DNA from: Anaeramoeba flamelloides
Taxonomy: Eukaryota; Metamonada; Anaeramoebidae
Assembly: GCA_027625915.1 (NCBI GenBank)
Contig: JANTQA010000033.1
Span: 4,526,001 to 4,590,000, forward strand
Length of the DNA: 64,000 nt
Reading direction: 5' to 3'
Shown here: positions 35,388 through 46,680 of the stretch, piece by piece
Layout of the letters: each line of letters opens with the position of its first letter
How positions within the stretch are numbered: position 1 is the stretch's first letter
Notes under the pieces: model-generated
Databases searched by the model: none
Seen by the model: only the letters and a program-made list of their open reading frames with translations
Told to the model about the DNA's origin: nothing
Program-made: the position numbers and the translations under genes

Positions 35388-38300
35388 TTATTTCATCCTA
35401 TGCGAGGTTGAACTATAAATGTGTATTAATTTTAGTTCTGAATCGGTTAGCCCTGTGCTTAAATATTTCTTTTCAAATTGCATTCCGAATGCTAATTTAA
35501 ATTGCACAAGCAAAAGAATTACAGATTTTCTGATCGAAGCTGTTGAGTGTTTGATATATTTTTTTAAATAATTTATTAAAAGGCCAAAGTCGCGGCCAAG
35601 ATCTTGGCTATTTAGAAGTGGGCAAATGGGCATGAGTAAATTAATTGAAATTTCAATAACTGATATGTTTTTTTGGTAGTTTTCAAAGGAATTTAAAGTT
35701 TGCTGGATTATTAATTTAGTGTCCAAATTGTTGACTAAAGTGGGGAGAAAGGGTAATAGTAATTGGACGTAAATGTGTTGTGTCGACTCAAATGAATTGA
35801 GGAAAAGGGTGATGATATCTGATGTGGAGCGATTGCAAATTGATGCCTGTGTTTGCAAGATAGAAGACAAACAAGATATTATTTCCATTCTAACAATTCG
35901 ATCGGGGTTATGTAACGATTTAAATAATTGTCCAAGTATGGTTAATAAATATTGTTCCCAAAAATCTTTTGGGTGGTTGTTTTTTTTCGTTAATTTAATG
36001 ATCATTGATAAATGTTGGCTAAGATTTTTTTGTAAATGAATATTTTTTAAAACCTTTGAAATAAATAATTTTAATTGCTTGCTGGATAATTCCTTAGGTC
36101 TTAATTTTAATTTTGTTTTTAAATTTCTATTATTATTCCTATTAGTTGGTATTCCTCTTTTCGCTTTTGGTCGTTTTGAATTTGTGCTCGTGTTTACACT
36201 TGATTTTTTCGGTGGCTTTATGGTCTTCTTTTTCTTTTCCACGGTATTATTCAGCGAAAAGGAAATGGTATTTCGTTCGATCAAAATGTCCTTTTTAGTC
36301 TTTTTTGGTGTTTGGTTTGCTTTTTGGGGGTTGTTATTGTTGCCATTTTTTGTTTTTTGGAAAGTTGAATAATCGTAGGATTTTCTTTTATTTGCAGAGT
36401 TTCTTCTGTTCTTCATTTTTTTATTTGATCTTGGTGTTCTTTTTGTTTCAAATTTCAATATTTTTTTTGTCGAATCTATCGGTATTTTTTTTTTGGAAGA
36501 CGAAATTGATCGTGATTTGTTACTTGTCCTTGGGGTTCTCAATTTGAAATTATTATTGAAATTCTTTGAAGGTGTTTTGTTTTTGATCGAGCTTTTTGTT
36601 GGTGTGTTTAAAGGCAAGTGTGAGAGGGAGCGTTTTGTTTTTCTTTTCTTTCGTGAATTGGTATTTTTCTTATTCAAATTTAAATTGCCATACTTTTTTT
36701 GAATTGTTTTCAGATCAGATTCATTTAAAGTTTTGCATTTGAAGTGCTTCTTTTTTTTCCTACTACTAAATTGCCTTTGGTTCTGTCTTTTTTTAATCGG
36801 TGTCATTTGTAAGTTGATTAAATTTTTGATTGTTGTCTGATCTTGTTCATTTTTTAATTTCTCACCAAGCTGCGGGAAATGTGTTTTATATTCCCAGAAA
36901 AGCATTCGACTAAATCTTCTTGTTTCAGAATCGGCATCATGAAGACTCTGTGATATGATTTGGAATAGTGTCTCGGAATAATGCGACAGCTTGTTGGTGG
37001 TGCAGTTTCGGAGTGTTAATAAAAGATATTCAATACATCTTGTTCTTTGGATTTTATTTTTCGAATTTAAATGTGAATTGATCAATGGTATTATTTCACT
37101 CGTTGGTGTATGAAGAATCAGTTGCCGAATGCAAAGATCAACAGATTCAGAAATCACTTGAACTGTCACAGACACTAATGCAAAAAGTGATCGGAATAAA
37201 TAGAGAAAATGTTCTTTAAATTTTAGACCGAGCCTTCGTGATAAATGTGCAATTAAAAAGCAGCATTGTTTAATAATTTGACTTCTTAAATCCTTTAATT
37301 GCTCAGATAAAGAATTTAATAATGATTTCAGAAGCTGAGGGAAGGATTCATATTTGGACACACCCCCATTTAATAATGATTCCAATTTAATCATAGCAGC
37401 AATCCGTTTTTCCCATCCTTCACCTTTTTCGTTTTCAAAAGTATATTTCATATTGGCCAACACTTTTTCTAAACGAAATTCAGAATCCACCTATTTTATT
37501 TTGAAAGGATTTATTATTTTTGTTTGTTTGTTCAGGGATTTATTATTTTTAATTTTTTTTTTTTTTTTTTTGAGAAAATTTTTTGATCAAATAGCCGTTA
37601 ATAATTTTTTATTTTTTTCACAATTAATTCAAATCAAATTGATTTATTGAACGTAGTTTTTTTTTACAACAAACAAAGAAACAAAGAAATAAAGAAACAA
37701 AGAACTTTGAAATAATTCTTACAAAAGAAGGTTCAATCTTTTGACTTATTGATTCCCAGTCAAAAGGAACTAATTGTTTTTTTTTTTTTCGCATACTACT
37801 ATTTTTTCTTCCACTGAACTGAGTTTTTAAAGGTGTTTTTTTGAGAGACAAATTCATTTCTTTTGAAGACTGAATTTTTGATCTTGGTTTGGATCTTGAT
37901 CTTGGTTTTTTATGGGTGGATTGATTTTTTGAGTGTTTGATAGGTGTTTGTGCCAGATTTTGTTTCAATTCTTTTGTAAAATTTTGATAAATTTGTTTTT
38001 GTTCATTTGTCTTGGTTTCCTCCTTGAATTCTGTCAAAAATGTATTACCAAATAAACTATATTAAAGTTTGGAAAATAAAAAATAAAATGGATTGTTGGT
38101 TTGTTTGTCAGACAAAGAAAATGATATTTAATCAAAAAAAAATAAACAAAAAAAAAAAGATCAAACAGGAATAAATTTTTTAAAATTTCTTTTGTTTTTG
38201 TTCTTATTTCCTTATTTTCGTCAACCAAAAACCGGAAAAAAAACTTGAGGTATTTGTGGTAAGAGATGTTTGGGAAATCTAAACTAATCACAGACTCGTA

Positions 38301-38840
38301 AGATCTTAAAATCGCTAATTTTTTTTCTTTTTTTGTACTTTCAAACCAATTTCCAATAAGTGAAAGTACAATTTTGGTTCCATTTAATCCCATTAAAATG
38401 GCAATAATTTGATACAACAGTTCACAAACACTTTCTGGATCTTTTAGATGTGTGACTCTTTTTTCAATAAATAATAAAATTCTTTTTGTGTGTTCTTTTG
38501 AATAATTGCTTTCCGTTTTGAGAAACTCCACAAACAATTCGAGTATATTTTTTAATGCTTTTGATTTGGAATGTGTTGAACTAAATACACTTAAAAATAA
38601 TCTCATTGAATTGTGCACTTCAGTTCTTTTAAGTGTTTCGCCATTTCTCATGTATGTGATTAAATCCTTACATATTTCAAGTTTGGCGTTTAAGTCTAGA
38701 AATTTGTTTGTGTTTTGTTTTTTTTTTATAAGAGAAGGGTAAATTTTGTTGATAAGAATAATAAAGATCCTGAATAGTACACGGACGAAAAAAAACAAAC
38801 CTTTGTTGTTGATATTTTGACAAATTCTCTTTGAAATCAT
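35388..38840 (-). CDS. CLASP: CLASP-family microtubule plus-end protein, four exons
   Basis: Exons (minus): 38840-38801, 38695-38167, 38056-37723, 37490-35388; 3006 nt, 1001 aa. Introns of 105, 110 and 232 bp are GT-AG and phase-consistent. Exon 1 joins to give NNKDLNAKLEICKDLITYM, matching CLASP TOG1 QKDVGKRLQVGQELIDYF. TOG1 spans about 14-190. A Lys/Arg/Ser-rich linker follows, then the CLASP_N TOG domain (about 305-530) with EGWEKRIAAMIKLESLL, KDLRSQIIKQCCFLIAHLS and HDADSETRR. A long basic, Ser/Thr-Pro-rich microtubule-binding-type linker spans 530-755. The C-terminal HEAT domain (about 760-1001) ends in LTDSELKLIHIY, as in CLASP LTGSKMKLLNLY. CLASPs suppress catastrophe and stabilise microtubules at plus ends and kinetochores. 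This one is shorter than animal CLASPs (about 1500 aa). No clear SxIP motif. Confidence 0.93.
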
Positions 38841-39069
38841 TTGAAGAAGTAAAAAAAAAATATTTCAAAAAAATGATGAAAAAATAAATATCTATACGTT
38901 AATATCTTGAATTCAAAAAACAAAACTAAACCATTTTCTTATTCTTTTTTAGTGTGTGTGCTTTGTGAAATGATTTTCATATTCAAATTCTATTTTTATC
39001 AAGAAGATTTCAGAAAGTATTAAAGTTAGAAGTTTTATCTTTGGTTTCATGAACTTTTAAAATAAATTT
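38841..39069. other. 5' flank of CLASP gene
   Basis: AT-rich, with no motif that I can assign. The next block is family C copy 3. Confidence 0.4.
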
Positions 39070-39544
39070 CAGTGGTATAAATAACCCATGTTAGCAACCT
39101 TTAACTCATGACAAAAATTTAACTTTTTTTTTTTTCAGACTTGGGTATTTAAAGATAGGAAGTCACTTAAATATTCTGGGTTCTGATTTAAATTGACTTT
39201 AGAGGTTAGATCTTCGATTAACCAAAATGGATCATTAATATTAAATGCTTTTATTTCAAAAAATAAGTCATATTTACAAAATTTCTGAGATAAAAATGAC
39301 TTTTTTATTGGTTTTTTCAAAAAATGAAATTTTTCTCATTTTTTTGTCAAAAAATTACACTTGAATCTTTCGATATCTTCATAACTCTTTTTTAAATTTA
39401 TTTAAAGAATCCTATTTCTTGTTTATCTACTCTTGTCATCCCATTGATTTGTTTCTTTTATTTCTACAGTCAGCCAATTTTTTATGCCTGAGTTAACTTT
39501 TAGTAATGGGTTAAAATAAAAAACACGGGTTATTTTCACCACTA
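39070..39544. mobile_element. 475 bp TA-target TIR element, family C copy 3
   Basis: Left CAGTGGTATAAATAACCC, right on the complement TAGTGGTGAAAATAACCC, extending to AACCCATTACTAAAAGTTAAC. TA follows the right end; the left flank reads TT. The minus-strand frame 39135-39320 (KAFNINDPFWLIEDLTSKVN...) is the longest open version of the frame seen in copies 1 and 2. It lies about 230 bp upstream of the CLASP start codon. Confidence 0.78.
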
Positions 39545-40855
39545 TATCACTTCAAAATCTAGACTTTTTAACTTTTCATAAATAAACTGAATAATTTTAA
39601 AACATTGTGTCTGGTAATGTAAATAGGAATTGATTTTATTTTTAATACCCAACGAAAAATACTACCAATTAATTTATTGGTTTATGTTATTTCGAATACA
39701 GTAAACATCTAAAATGGCATAGTAACAGCATTTAATATAGAAACAATATTTTTAAATCATTATAAAATCGAATTCTGTAGAGATCAAAAATGGAAATTTT
39801 TGATAAAAAATTGAGTAAAAAATCCATTTTTTGATTTTTAACAAAAATTGATCATTTTATTTGACAAAATTTGTAGATTTTTATAAGGAAATTTTGAAAA
39901 TAAATGTAATAATATTACAAATCTTTTTAACCATTTCCTAAAACAAAATTTAACATAAAAGGGTGATATAAATCCGAGAAGAGTGTAGAAAGATATATTC
40001 CCATCTTCGAATACCGATACAAGAAAAAAAAAACATATTGGTTAACTTTTAAATAAGAATCGGGGGTATTCAAAATGGGTTAGGTTATATTATTTTCAAA
40101 AAAAAAAAAAACAGATTGAATGTATTATAAATATCCATCTTTGATTTAGTTCTAATATTATGATGTAAAAACATCTAGTTTTGTTTTTTTTTATATAAAT
40201 TTATTCTCTATAAGAATTTAATTTATTCGTTGATCAGGTATTACTTTAATTAAGGATATTATGGTTTCCAATCTTAATTATATATGATGTTTTTTGGCAC
40301 TTAAAACCGTTTTTGCTTATATTTTTCTTTTTGATACATAAAAAATTCTTCCGAACAGATTTAATCTTAAAAGAGTCGACAAAATCAACATATAAATATT
40401 TGACACTAAAAATAAAAATGAAGAATAACATTTGGTTTTCTTAAAAAGAATTCAACAAACTGTTAACTAATGGATCGATAATTCAACAGAAGAATTAAAA
40501 AAAAATATTTAAGAAAAATAAATTCTATTTATTCCTAAAGCAATAGATTAAGGATCCATCCTTGGATTTTTTACAAATCCCAATTAATAAAATATTCTAG
40601 AGATTATTCTAAAACTGATTGACAAATGAATGAAACGATCTTGGAGTTCGTATGATATCCAAAATTTAGATTTTTTTAAAAAATAGAGATAAAAATTGCT
40701 GAGCAATATTTACCTTTTGAATTAGAAACATTTAAAATTTATATTAAAAATAAAAAGAATTTTTTATTTTTATAATTGATATCAAAAGTAACTATTTTGT
40801 ACTGATTTATCATATTTCAGTACACTTTACCCCAAATAAAGATACTTGATATTAA
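39545..40855. other. AT-rich stretch with nothing recognised
   Basis: Short ORFs only; no repeat partner found by eye elsewhere in the window. Confidence 0.4.
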
Positions 40856-40880
40856 TATATATATATATATATATATATAT
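40856..40880. repeat. (AT)n microsatellite at a LINE 5' junction
   Basis: About 12 AT units directly abutting the 5' end of the truncated LINE copy. Confidence 0.9.
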
Positions 40881-42110
40881 GGCGATAAAATTACTTTAAA
40901 AAAGCCGGATTGGGATTTTATCAAGGAGAAACAAATACCTCTATAGCCTTGATTATTTAGATTTATTATTCATTTTTTCATTGGTTAAAAATTTAACTTC
41001 TTGAAAAAAATTTCTAATACGTGTAGATGATCTGATTTTGATAAAGGAAAAGTCATTATCAGAAAATGATAAAAAATTAGTATTAATATATAAAATTATT
41101 CAAGAATTTGGAATGAATCTAAAAATTTATAAAATAATAAAATTATAATAATTTATCGACAATTAATTAATTAGGAATTTGGGTTTGATAAAGAAAAATA
41201 TTTTTAAAAAAATTTAAAAAAGTAAAAGATAATTTAAAAATAATAAAATAAAAATAAAGTTAACAAAACTAGAGAAATGAACGAAAATTATAAATATTCG
41301 TATCAATACATATATAATAGATAATTATTCTATTAATTAATTATTTTTTATCCCACCTTAAAAGATTTTTACTTCATTATTGTTTGAATTAATAAAAAAC
41401 ATTTAAATAATTCTAAAAAATCAACGCACCTTCCAAAAATGATTTACAAAACTGAATATAAATATGATTAATCGAGAATTCCAATTTACAATAGAAAATA
41501 CAAACTCAAAAAGAAATTAAAAAATTATGATTTTGACACATTTCAAAAAAAAATTAAAATTTTCCAAAAAAAAAGACTAAAATGTTAATTGGGAAATAGA
41601 AAATTTAAAATTATTACAGTAATCTGAACCAATTCAAATAAAAAAAAAACAATATAAAAAAATCTGGGTGGAAGGGTTAAGAACATTTAAAAATTATTAG
41701 ATAGAATAATAATATCAATAAATTTTTAAAAAAAATTTAAAAAATGTCCGTTCAACTTTTATATTTAAATTAAAGAAATTTCACAACTTATCTAAAATTG
41801 CATTCTTATGCATATTGTAAGAATAAAATAAAAACAAAATCTTACTATTTATGCAAAAAATATTTCAAATTATCAACATATAAAGATATCGATTATTTAT
41901 CATGTGTCTTTACATTATATCAAGAAAAAACACACTTTAGATTAAAAAACAATCCAAACAAAAAAATAATAAAGATTAATACCCGCAAGAGTATTCAAAG
42001 CAACTTATCATTTAACCAATTTTCTCATTATCCAACGATAAAGATAATATGACTCTTTATCAATATTTATAAAAAAAATTAAAGAATTACGAAGTGACTG
42101 AAAGTCTCAC
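40881..42110 (+). mobile_element. Degraded 5'-truncated LINE, copy 2
   Basis: Same family as the element at 59701-61440. It begins within RT motif B (GLGFYQGE for GLGVYQGD), then reads VDDLILIKEKSLSENDKKLV and IIQEFGMNL (motif C and beyond), then LGIW. At 41798-42052 it reads the C-terminal cysteine region (AYCKNKIKTKSYYLCKKY) without an intact knuckle. Many stops and frameshifts; clearly older than copy 1. The 3' end is near 42110, with an imperfect hairpin GTGACTGAAAGTCTCAC at 42093-42109. Confidence 0.8.
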
Positions 42111-42114
42111 AAAG

Positions 42115-42500
42115 TGCCAGGTTTTTTTTTTAATTTTAGAAATTTTCTGTTTATTTCTAAAATTAAAAAAAACCCAACTGCGGTTTTCTTGAGGTATTCT
42201 GTTTTATTTGTTAAGTTTTCTAGGTTTTTTTGAGGGTTTCTATTTTATTTCTAAAGTCTTCTAGGTTTTTTTTAATTTTTGAAATAAACCTAAAATTTAT
42301 TAAAATTTTCTGTTTATTTCAAAAAGTAAAAAAAACCTAACGAACATATATTGATTTTACAAATAAATAGAAAACTCAAAAAAAACCAAGCAAAAACTTA
42401 TAGATTTTTAAAATAAACAGAAAAATCAAGAAAACATAAAGCTACTTATTTGTAATTTAAAAGAATAGAGTAAAAAAAAAGATTTGTTTACTCGATTCTA
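42115..42500. repeat. Dispersed repeat, family E, copy 3
   Basis: Same fold-back arrangement as at 60-430: AGGTTTTTTT and AAAAAAACCTAACGAA runs around TTTCTGTTTATTTC. Confidence 0.65.
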
Positions 42501-42759
42501 CAAAATTCTGGAAAATATAAAGGCGTTTTTTTGTTTTTAAGACACAAACAGAAAAAAAAATCGGTTTTCGGTTTATGTCTAGAATCAACAAAAAAAAAAA
42601 AAAAAACGAACTGAAGTCTGTCAAAATTAACTCCCCAACAAAATAAAAAAAAAATAAAAATCTTGATGGGATTTCAAATAAAACTAAAAACTTATAATTG
42701 AATTTTGTACTGTTTAAGGGTCGATTCATTGAAGCCAAAAAAAATTTCTTAGAAATCAA

Positions 42760-43560
42760 AAAAAATAATTTTTCTCAATTTATTTGAAAACCTAATATCA
42801 ATTAAAAATAAACAAGAATGTACTATTTGATATATGCCTATAAATCACCAATGAAAAAAGAGGAAATTTTCCGAAAAAAGTGCTAAACAGCTACACTCAA
42901 TTTCAAATTTTGATAAAAAATACCATTTTGAATAAAACTCTGCTAGTTTTGAAATGTAGATCTTATTTGATTTTTGAGATCTTGAAGATTTTTTTTTTTT
43001 TTTTATTTACATTTTTCTCAAATGAGTTATTTTTTTCTCAAGAATGTTACAAAATCCTTAATTTGTCCAAGTTAGAGCGGTATAAAATAAGTACAAATTG
43101 AATTAAATCAAATCAAATTGATTTTGTACCTTAAGAAAACAATTTATTTTAAATTGATGAAATTTCAACCCTTTGAAATGAAAAAAAAGAAACAAGCAAT
43201 TTTTTTTTTTTATTATTTGTACTTTTGAAATGAGAATCCTGTTAAACTTTTTTTTTTGTTGAATTGTATTTTTTACAGATGATTTCTGAAAATTTTAATT
43301 TGTTTTTTTGCCATTTTTGCTTCTGAGATCCTTTTAATCATTTTTCTTCTTTGAATTTTTGAAATTGAGAATACCTTTGATTTTTTTTTGGGGTATTTAA
43401 AATTTTTCAAATCAGATCACTTGAAATTTTTATTTTTGTAATTTGAATTTTTTCTAAACCAAAAGATGTAAAATTTCCAAATATCTTTTACTCGGTATAT
43501 CACTAACTGGATATGGATAAAATCCATAATAAGCGACCAGAACCTAAAATAATCCTTTTT
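42760..43560 (+). repeat. Dispersed repeat, family D, copy 3
   Basis: AATATCAATTAAAAATAAAC, CTCAAATGAGTTATTTTTTTCTCAAGAATG and AATTAAATCAAATCAAATTG in the family D order. 43560-43947 holds nothing recognised. Confidence 0.65.
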
Positions 43561-43951
43561 CTACTTCTCCCATAACCTATTTTCTATTAAAATTGCCCGT
43601 CAATCTTTTAGCATTGAAAAAGGTTCTTAATTCTTTAGAATTTTTCAGAATATTTTGATTAACATATTTTAAGATACCAAAAATGGGTTCTGATTTTATT
43701 TGTGATTATATTTTGCTTATTTTTATATTACCAATTTACAAAACAAACCCCTTTAAAAGAAAATATTATTTCGAATATAATAAAAAACCGCCTCACTTTT
43801 TTCCAAATACCTTATTACATGTTTTGAACGAAAAAATTTTTCATTTATTAATTTGAAATCAAGACAAATTGAGATCTCAAAAATTATGAATTATTGTAGA
43901 TTTTCTAATAATTAAATCATTCAAATCCATTTTGGTACAAAAAAACATTAA

Positions 43952-45221
43952 GGAGATAGTCATTTTTGGAAATAAAATGAAATCTTTTCAAGATCAAATA
44001 AAAATTTTTTTTTAATTTGTGTTTAGAATTATGAAATGGATGAGTTAGCCTCATTTAAACAATTTATTGATTTGAGTCTCTTTTTTGAAATTAAAAATTT
44101 GCATGTTTCCAATATAAAAGGAAAAAAAGTAACATATTATTGTTATTTAGCAATAAAGTTAATTCTTGAAACAGGTAAAACCTATTTTTCGTTTTATTTT
44201 GAAAAATCTTTATTTAGTAAGAATTTTGTCTATTTTGTTATTATTTTTAATAATATTTCAATTCAAATCTTAACCAATAAAACTAATTATGGTATAGGTG
44301 ATCCAATAAATGAATATTTGGTAGAAGATTAACTCCAGTTTATCAATTAAATTGAGATCAATTAAGGAAAAAAAAATTTTTTTTTAAGGTTTTGAAAAAG
44401 TAGTTTTCTGATTTTCAAAAAATGAAAAAAAATTGCAAAAAAATTTTTTTTTTCAAATTGTTTGGTCTTATTCACAAGAACACTTATAACAATTCAATTC
44501 ATTTTTGGCAGAAAAAAAATGATTTTGAATTTTGAGGATTCAATTAACTAATTACCAAATATCTTCAAGAAAATTTTATTTTGAAAAATCGACTTTCATC
44601 TTAAAACAAAAACAAAATTTCAGAGTAAAATTTTTACATGACTTTAAAACTTTGATTATTATAACTATCCTTCTTAAAAAAATCCAATTATTTTTCAATA
44701 TGTTGAATATATCAATTTTTTGGTTAACCAAAAGTATCATCTCAAAAAAGAAAAAAAATCTTTATCCTGGTATTTGAATTACAAATGATAAAAATTTTGG
44801 CCCCATTTTCAATTTCCTTTTTCAAATAGAGTTTTTAAATTACAATATACTTTTTTGAGAACTCTATTTATAAAGATAAAGAAAAATATGGAAAAGGAAA
44901 CAAAAATATAATCCCATTTTTAATTCAAATAGCAGTATTAATATTACTAGTGACAAAGACTTGTTATCGTATAATAATGATCAAAATTGCAATAAAAAGG
45001 GTAAAAACTTGTTATAATGTGAGAAATAAAATGTATTTAATAGTTTTCTTTTTCAGAAAAAATGGAAAAAAAAAATTGATATCAATAAACTAATTTTCAT
45101 TTATGGCTTTCTGAGTCGATCAGAATTTTTTGAAACTTGGCATATACAAAATTTGTAAATAGAGAATACCGCCAGTAACATATTCTAAAATTTTGCCTTT
45201 TTGCCGTAGAAGACTGATCCC
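43952..45221 (+). mobile_element. Family B element B2, 1270 bp, with nested MITE
   Basis: TTAA at 43948-43951 and 45222-45225. It carries the only uninterrupted version of frame 1: 44036-44332, 98 aa from ATG ([19 protein letters not shown]... ending NEYLVED), possibly longer upstream across an acceptor-like GTGTTTAG. Frame 2 is also open (44532-44777). It is longer than B1 and B3 because a 169 bp TIR element (44767-44935) is inserted. The product of frame 1 is not recognised; it looks like a small mixed alpha/beta domain and could be a captured host exon. Confidence 0.8.
44767..44935. mobile_element. 169 bp TIR element nested in B2
   Basis: Left CTGGTATTTGAATTACAAATG, right on the complement CTGCTATTTGAATTAAAAATG. 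TA follows the right end and TC (decayed TA) precedes the left. B1 and B3 show the empty site (CTTTATATTAATATTAC). Confidence 0.75.
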
Positions 45222-45225
45222 TTAA

Positions 45226-46346
45226 GGGAGTAGTCATTTTTAAAAATAAAATGAAATCTTTTCAAGATCTTGAAAATGTTTTTTTTTTGTAATTTGTGTT
45301 TAGACTTATGAAATGGATGAGTTAGCCTCATTTAAACAATTTATTGATTTGAGTCGCTTTTTTGAAATTCAAAATTTACATGTTTCCAATATAAAATGAA
45401 AAAAAGTAACCTATTATTTTGTTTAAGAATTAAGTTAATTCTTGAAAATGGGAAAACATATTTTTCGTTTTATTTCGGAAAGTATTGATTTCAAAAGCAA
45501 ATTTTTTATTTGGTTTCTTTTTCTTTGATTAATATTTCAATTCAAATCTTAGCCAATAAAACAAAATGAAGTATAGGTGATTCAATAAATAAATATTCGG
45601 TAGAAGATTAACTCCAGTTTATCAATTAAATTGAGATCTATTAAGGAAAAAAAATTTTTTCTTTAAGGTTTTAAAAAAGTTGTTTTCTGATTTTTAAAAA
45701 ATGAAAAAAAATTGTAAAAAAATTTTCAATTTTGAAAAATTTTTTTAACAAATTGTTTGGTCTTATTCACAATAATCCTTATAACAATTTAATTCATTTT
45801 TGACCAAAAAAAAATGATTTTGAATTTTGAGGATAAAATTAATTAATTCCCAAATATCTTCAAGAAAATTTTATTTTGAAAAATCGAATTTTGTCTTAAT
45901 ACAAAAACAAAATTTAAGAGTAAAATTTTTACATGACTTTAAAACTTTGATTATTATAACTACTATTCTTAAAAAAATCCTATTATTTTTTAATCCGTTG
46001 AATATATCAATTTTTTTGGTTAACCAAAAGTTTCATCTCAAAAAAGAAAAAAAATCTTTATATTAATATTACTGGTAATAAAAAATGTTATAGTAAAAAT
46101 AATGATCAAAATTGCCATAAACGGGGTAAAAACTTGTTAAATTGCGAGAAATAAAATGAATTTAATAGTTTTCTTTTTCGGAAAAAATGGAGAAAAAAAA
46201 TTGATCTCACTAAACTAATTTTCATTTATGGCTTTCTGAGTCGATCAGAATTTTTTGACACTTGGCATATACAAAATTTGTAAGTAGAGAATACCTCCAG
46301 TAACATATTTTAAAATTTTGCCTTGTTGCCGTAGAAGACTGATCCC
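45226..46346 (+). mobile_element. Family B element B3, 1121 bp
   Basis: Begins GGGAGTAGTC immediately after the TTAA that ends B2 and finishes CTGATCCC before TTAA (46347-46350). Nearly identical to B1 in length and sequence; frame 1 is broken at corresponding places, frame 2 (45827-46066) is open. Confidence 0.8.
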
Positions 46347-46680
46347 TTAAAGCCTTTTCGTTCTTCGAAAAGGTATTGTTATTAAAAAAACATAGGTGAT
46401 AAAATTTCATTAACAAATCTGATCGAACGAAATGGTGCACAAAATTCAAAAAAAAATAAGGAAGAAAGAATTAAAAAGAAGGGATAATCTAAAAGAAAAA
46501 AAAAAAAACGTGTATAAAAAGGAATTTTTTGTTCTTCAATTTCAATAACATTATTAAAGAAGGTTTATTCATTTGTGTGTATTTAAAAAGGAGTTTAATA
46601 AAGTAAAATTTTTGTTTTTTGGAAATTGAAAAAATGTTGTTTGTTCCTCTCATGGCGACGGTCTTTGGGTGAGAAATAAT
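46347..46680. other. 3' flank of the TMED10-like gene
   Basis: Includes an 8 bp stem hairpin CCTTTTCG-TTCTT-CGAAAAGG at about 46353-46373 and a GC-richer patch at 46640-46675 (CTCATGGCGACGGTCTTTGG). No RNA gene family fits. The patch lies within 45 bp of the stop codon, so it is probably 3' UTR. Confidence 0.35.

Noticed and set aside
35773-36702. Plus-strand ORFs opposite CLASP exon 4
   Set aside because: Antisense shadows of the CLASP coding region.
46222-46449. 75-codon minus-strand ORF
   Set aside because: Most of it overlaps the right end of element B3 and its beginning is not an ATG.
46353-46675. Hairpin and GC-rich patch as a possible small RNA gene
   Set aside because: No box C/D, H/ACA, snRNA or SRP features could be recognised; probably 3' flanking sequence of the TMED10-like gene.
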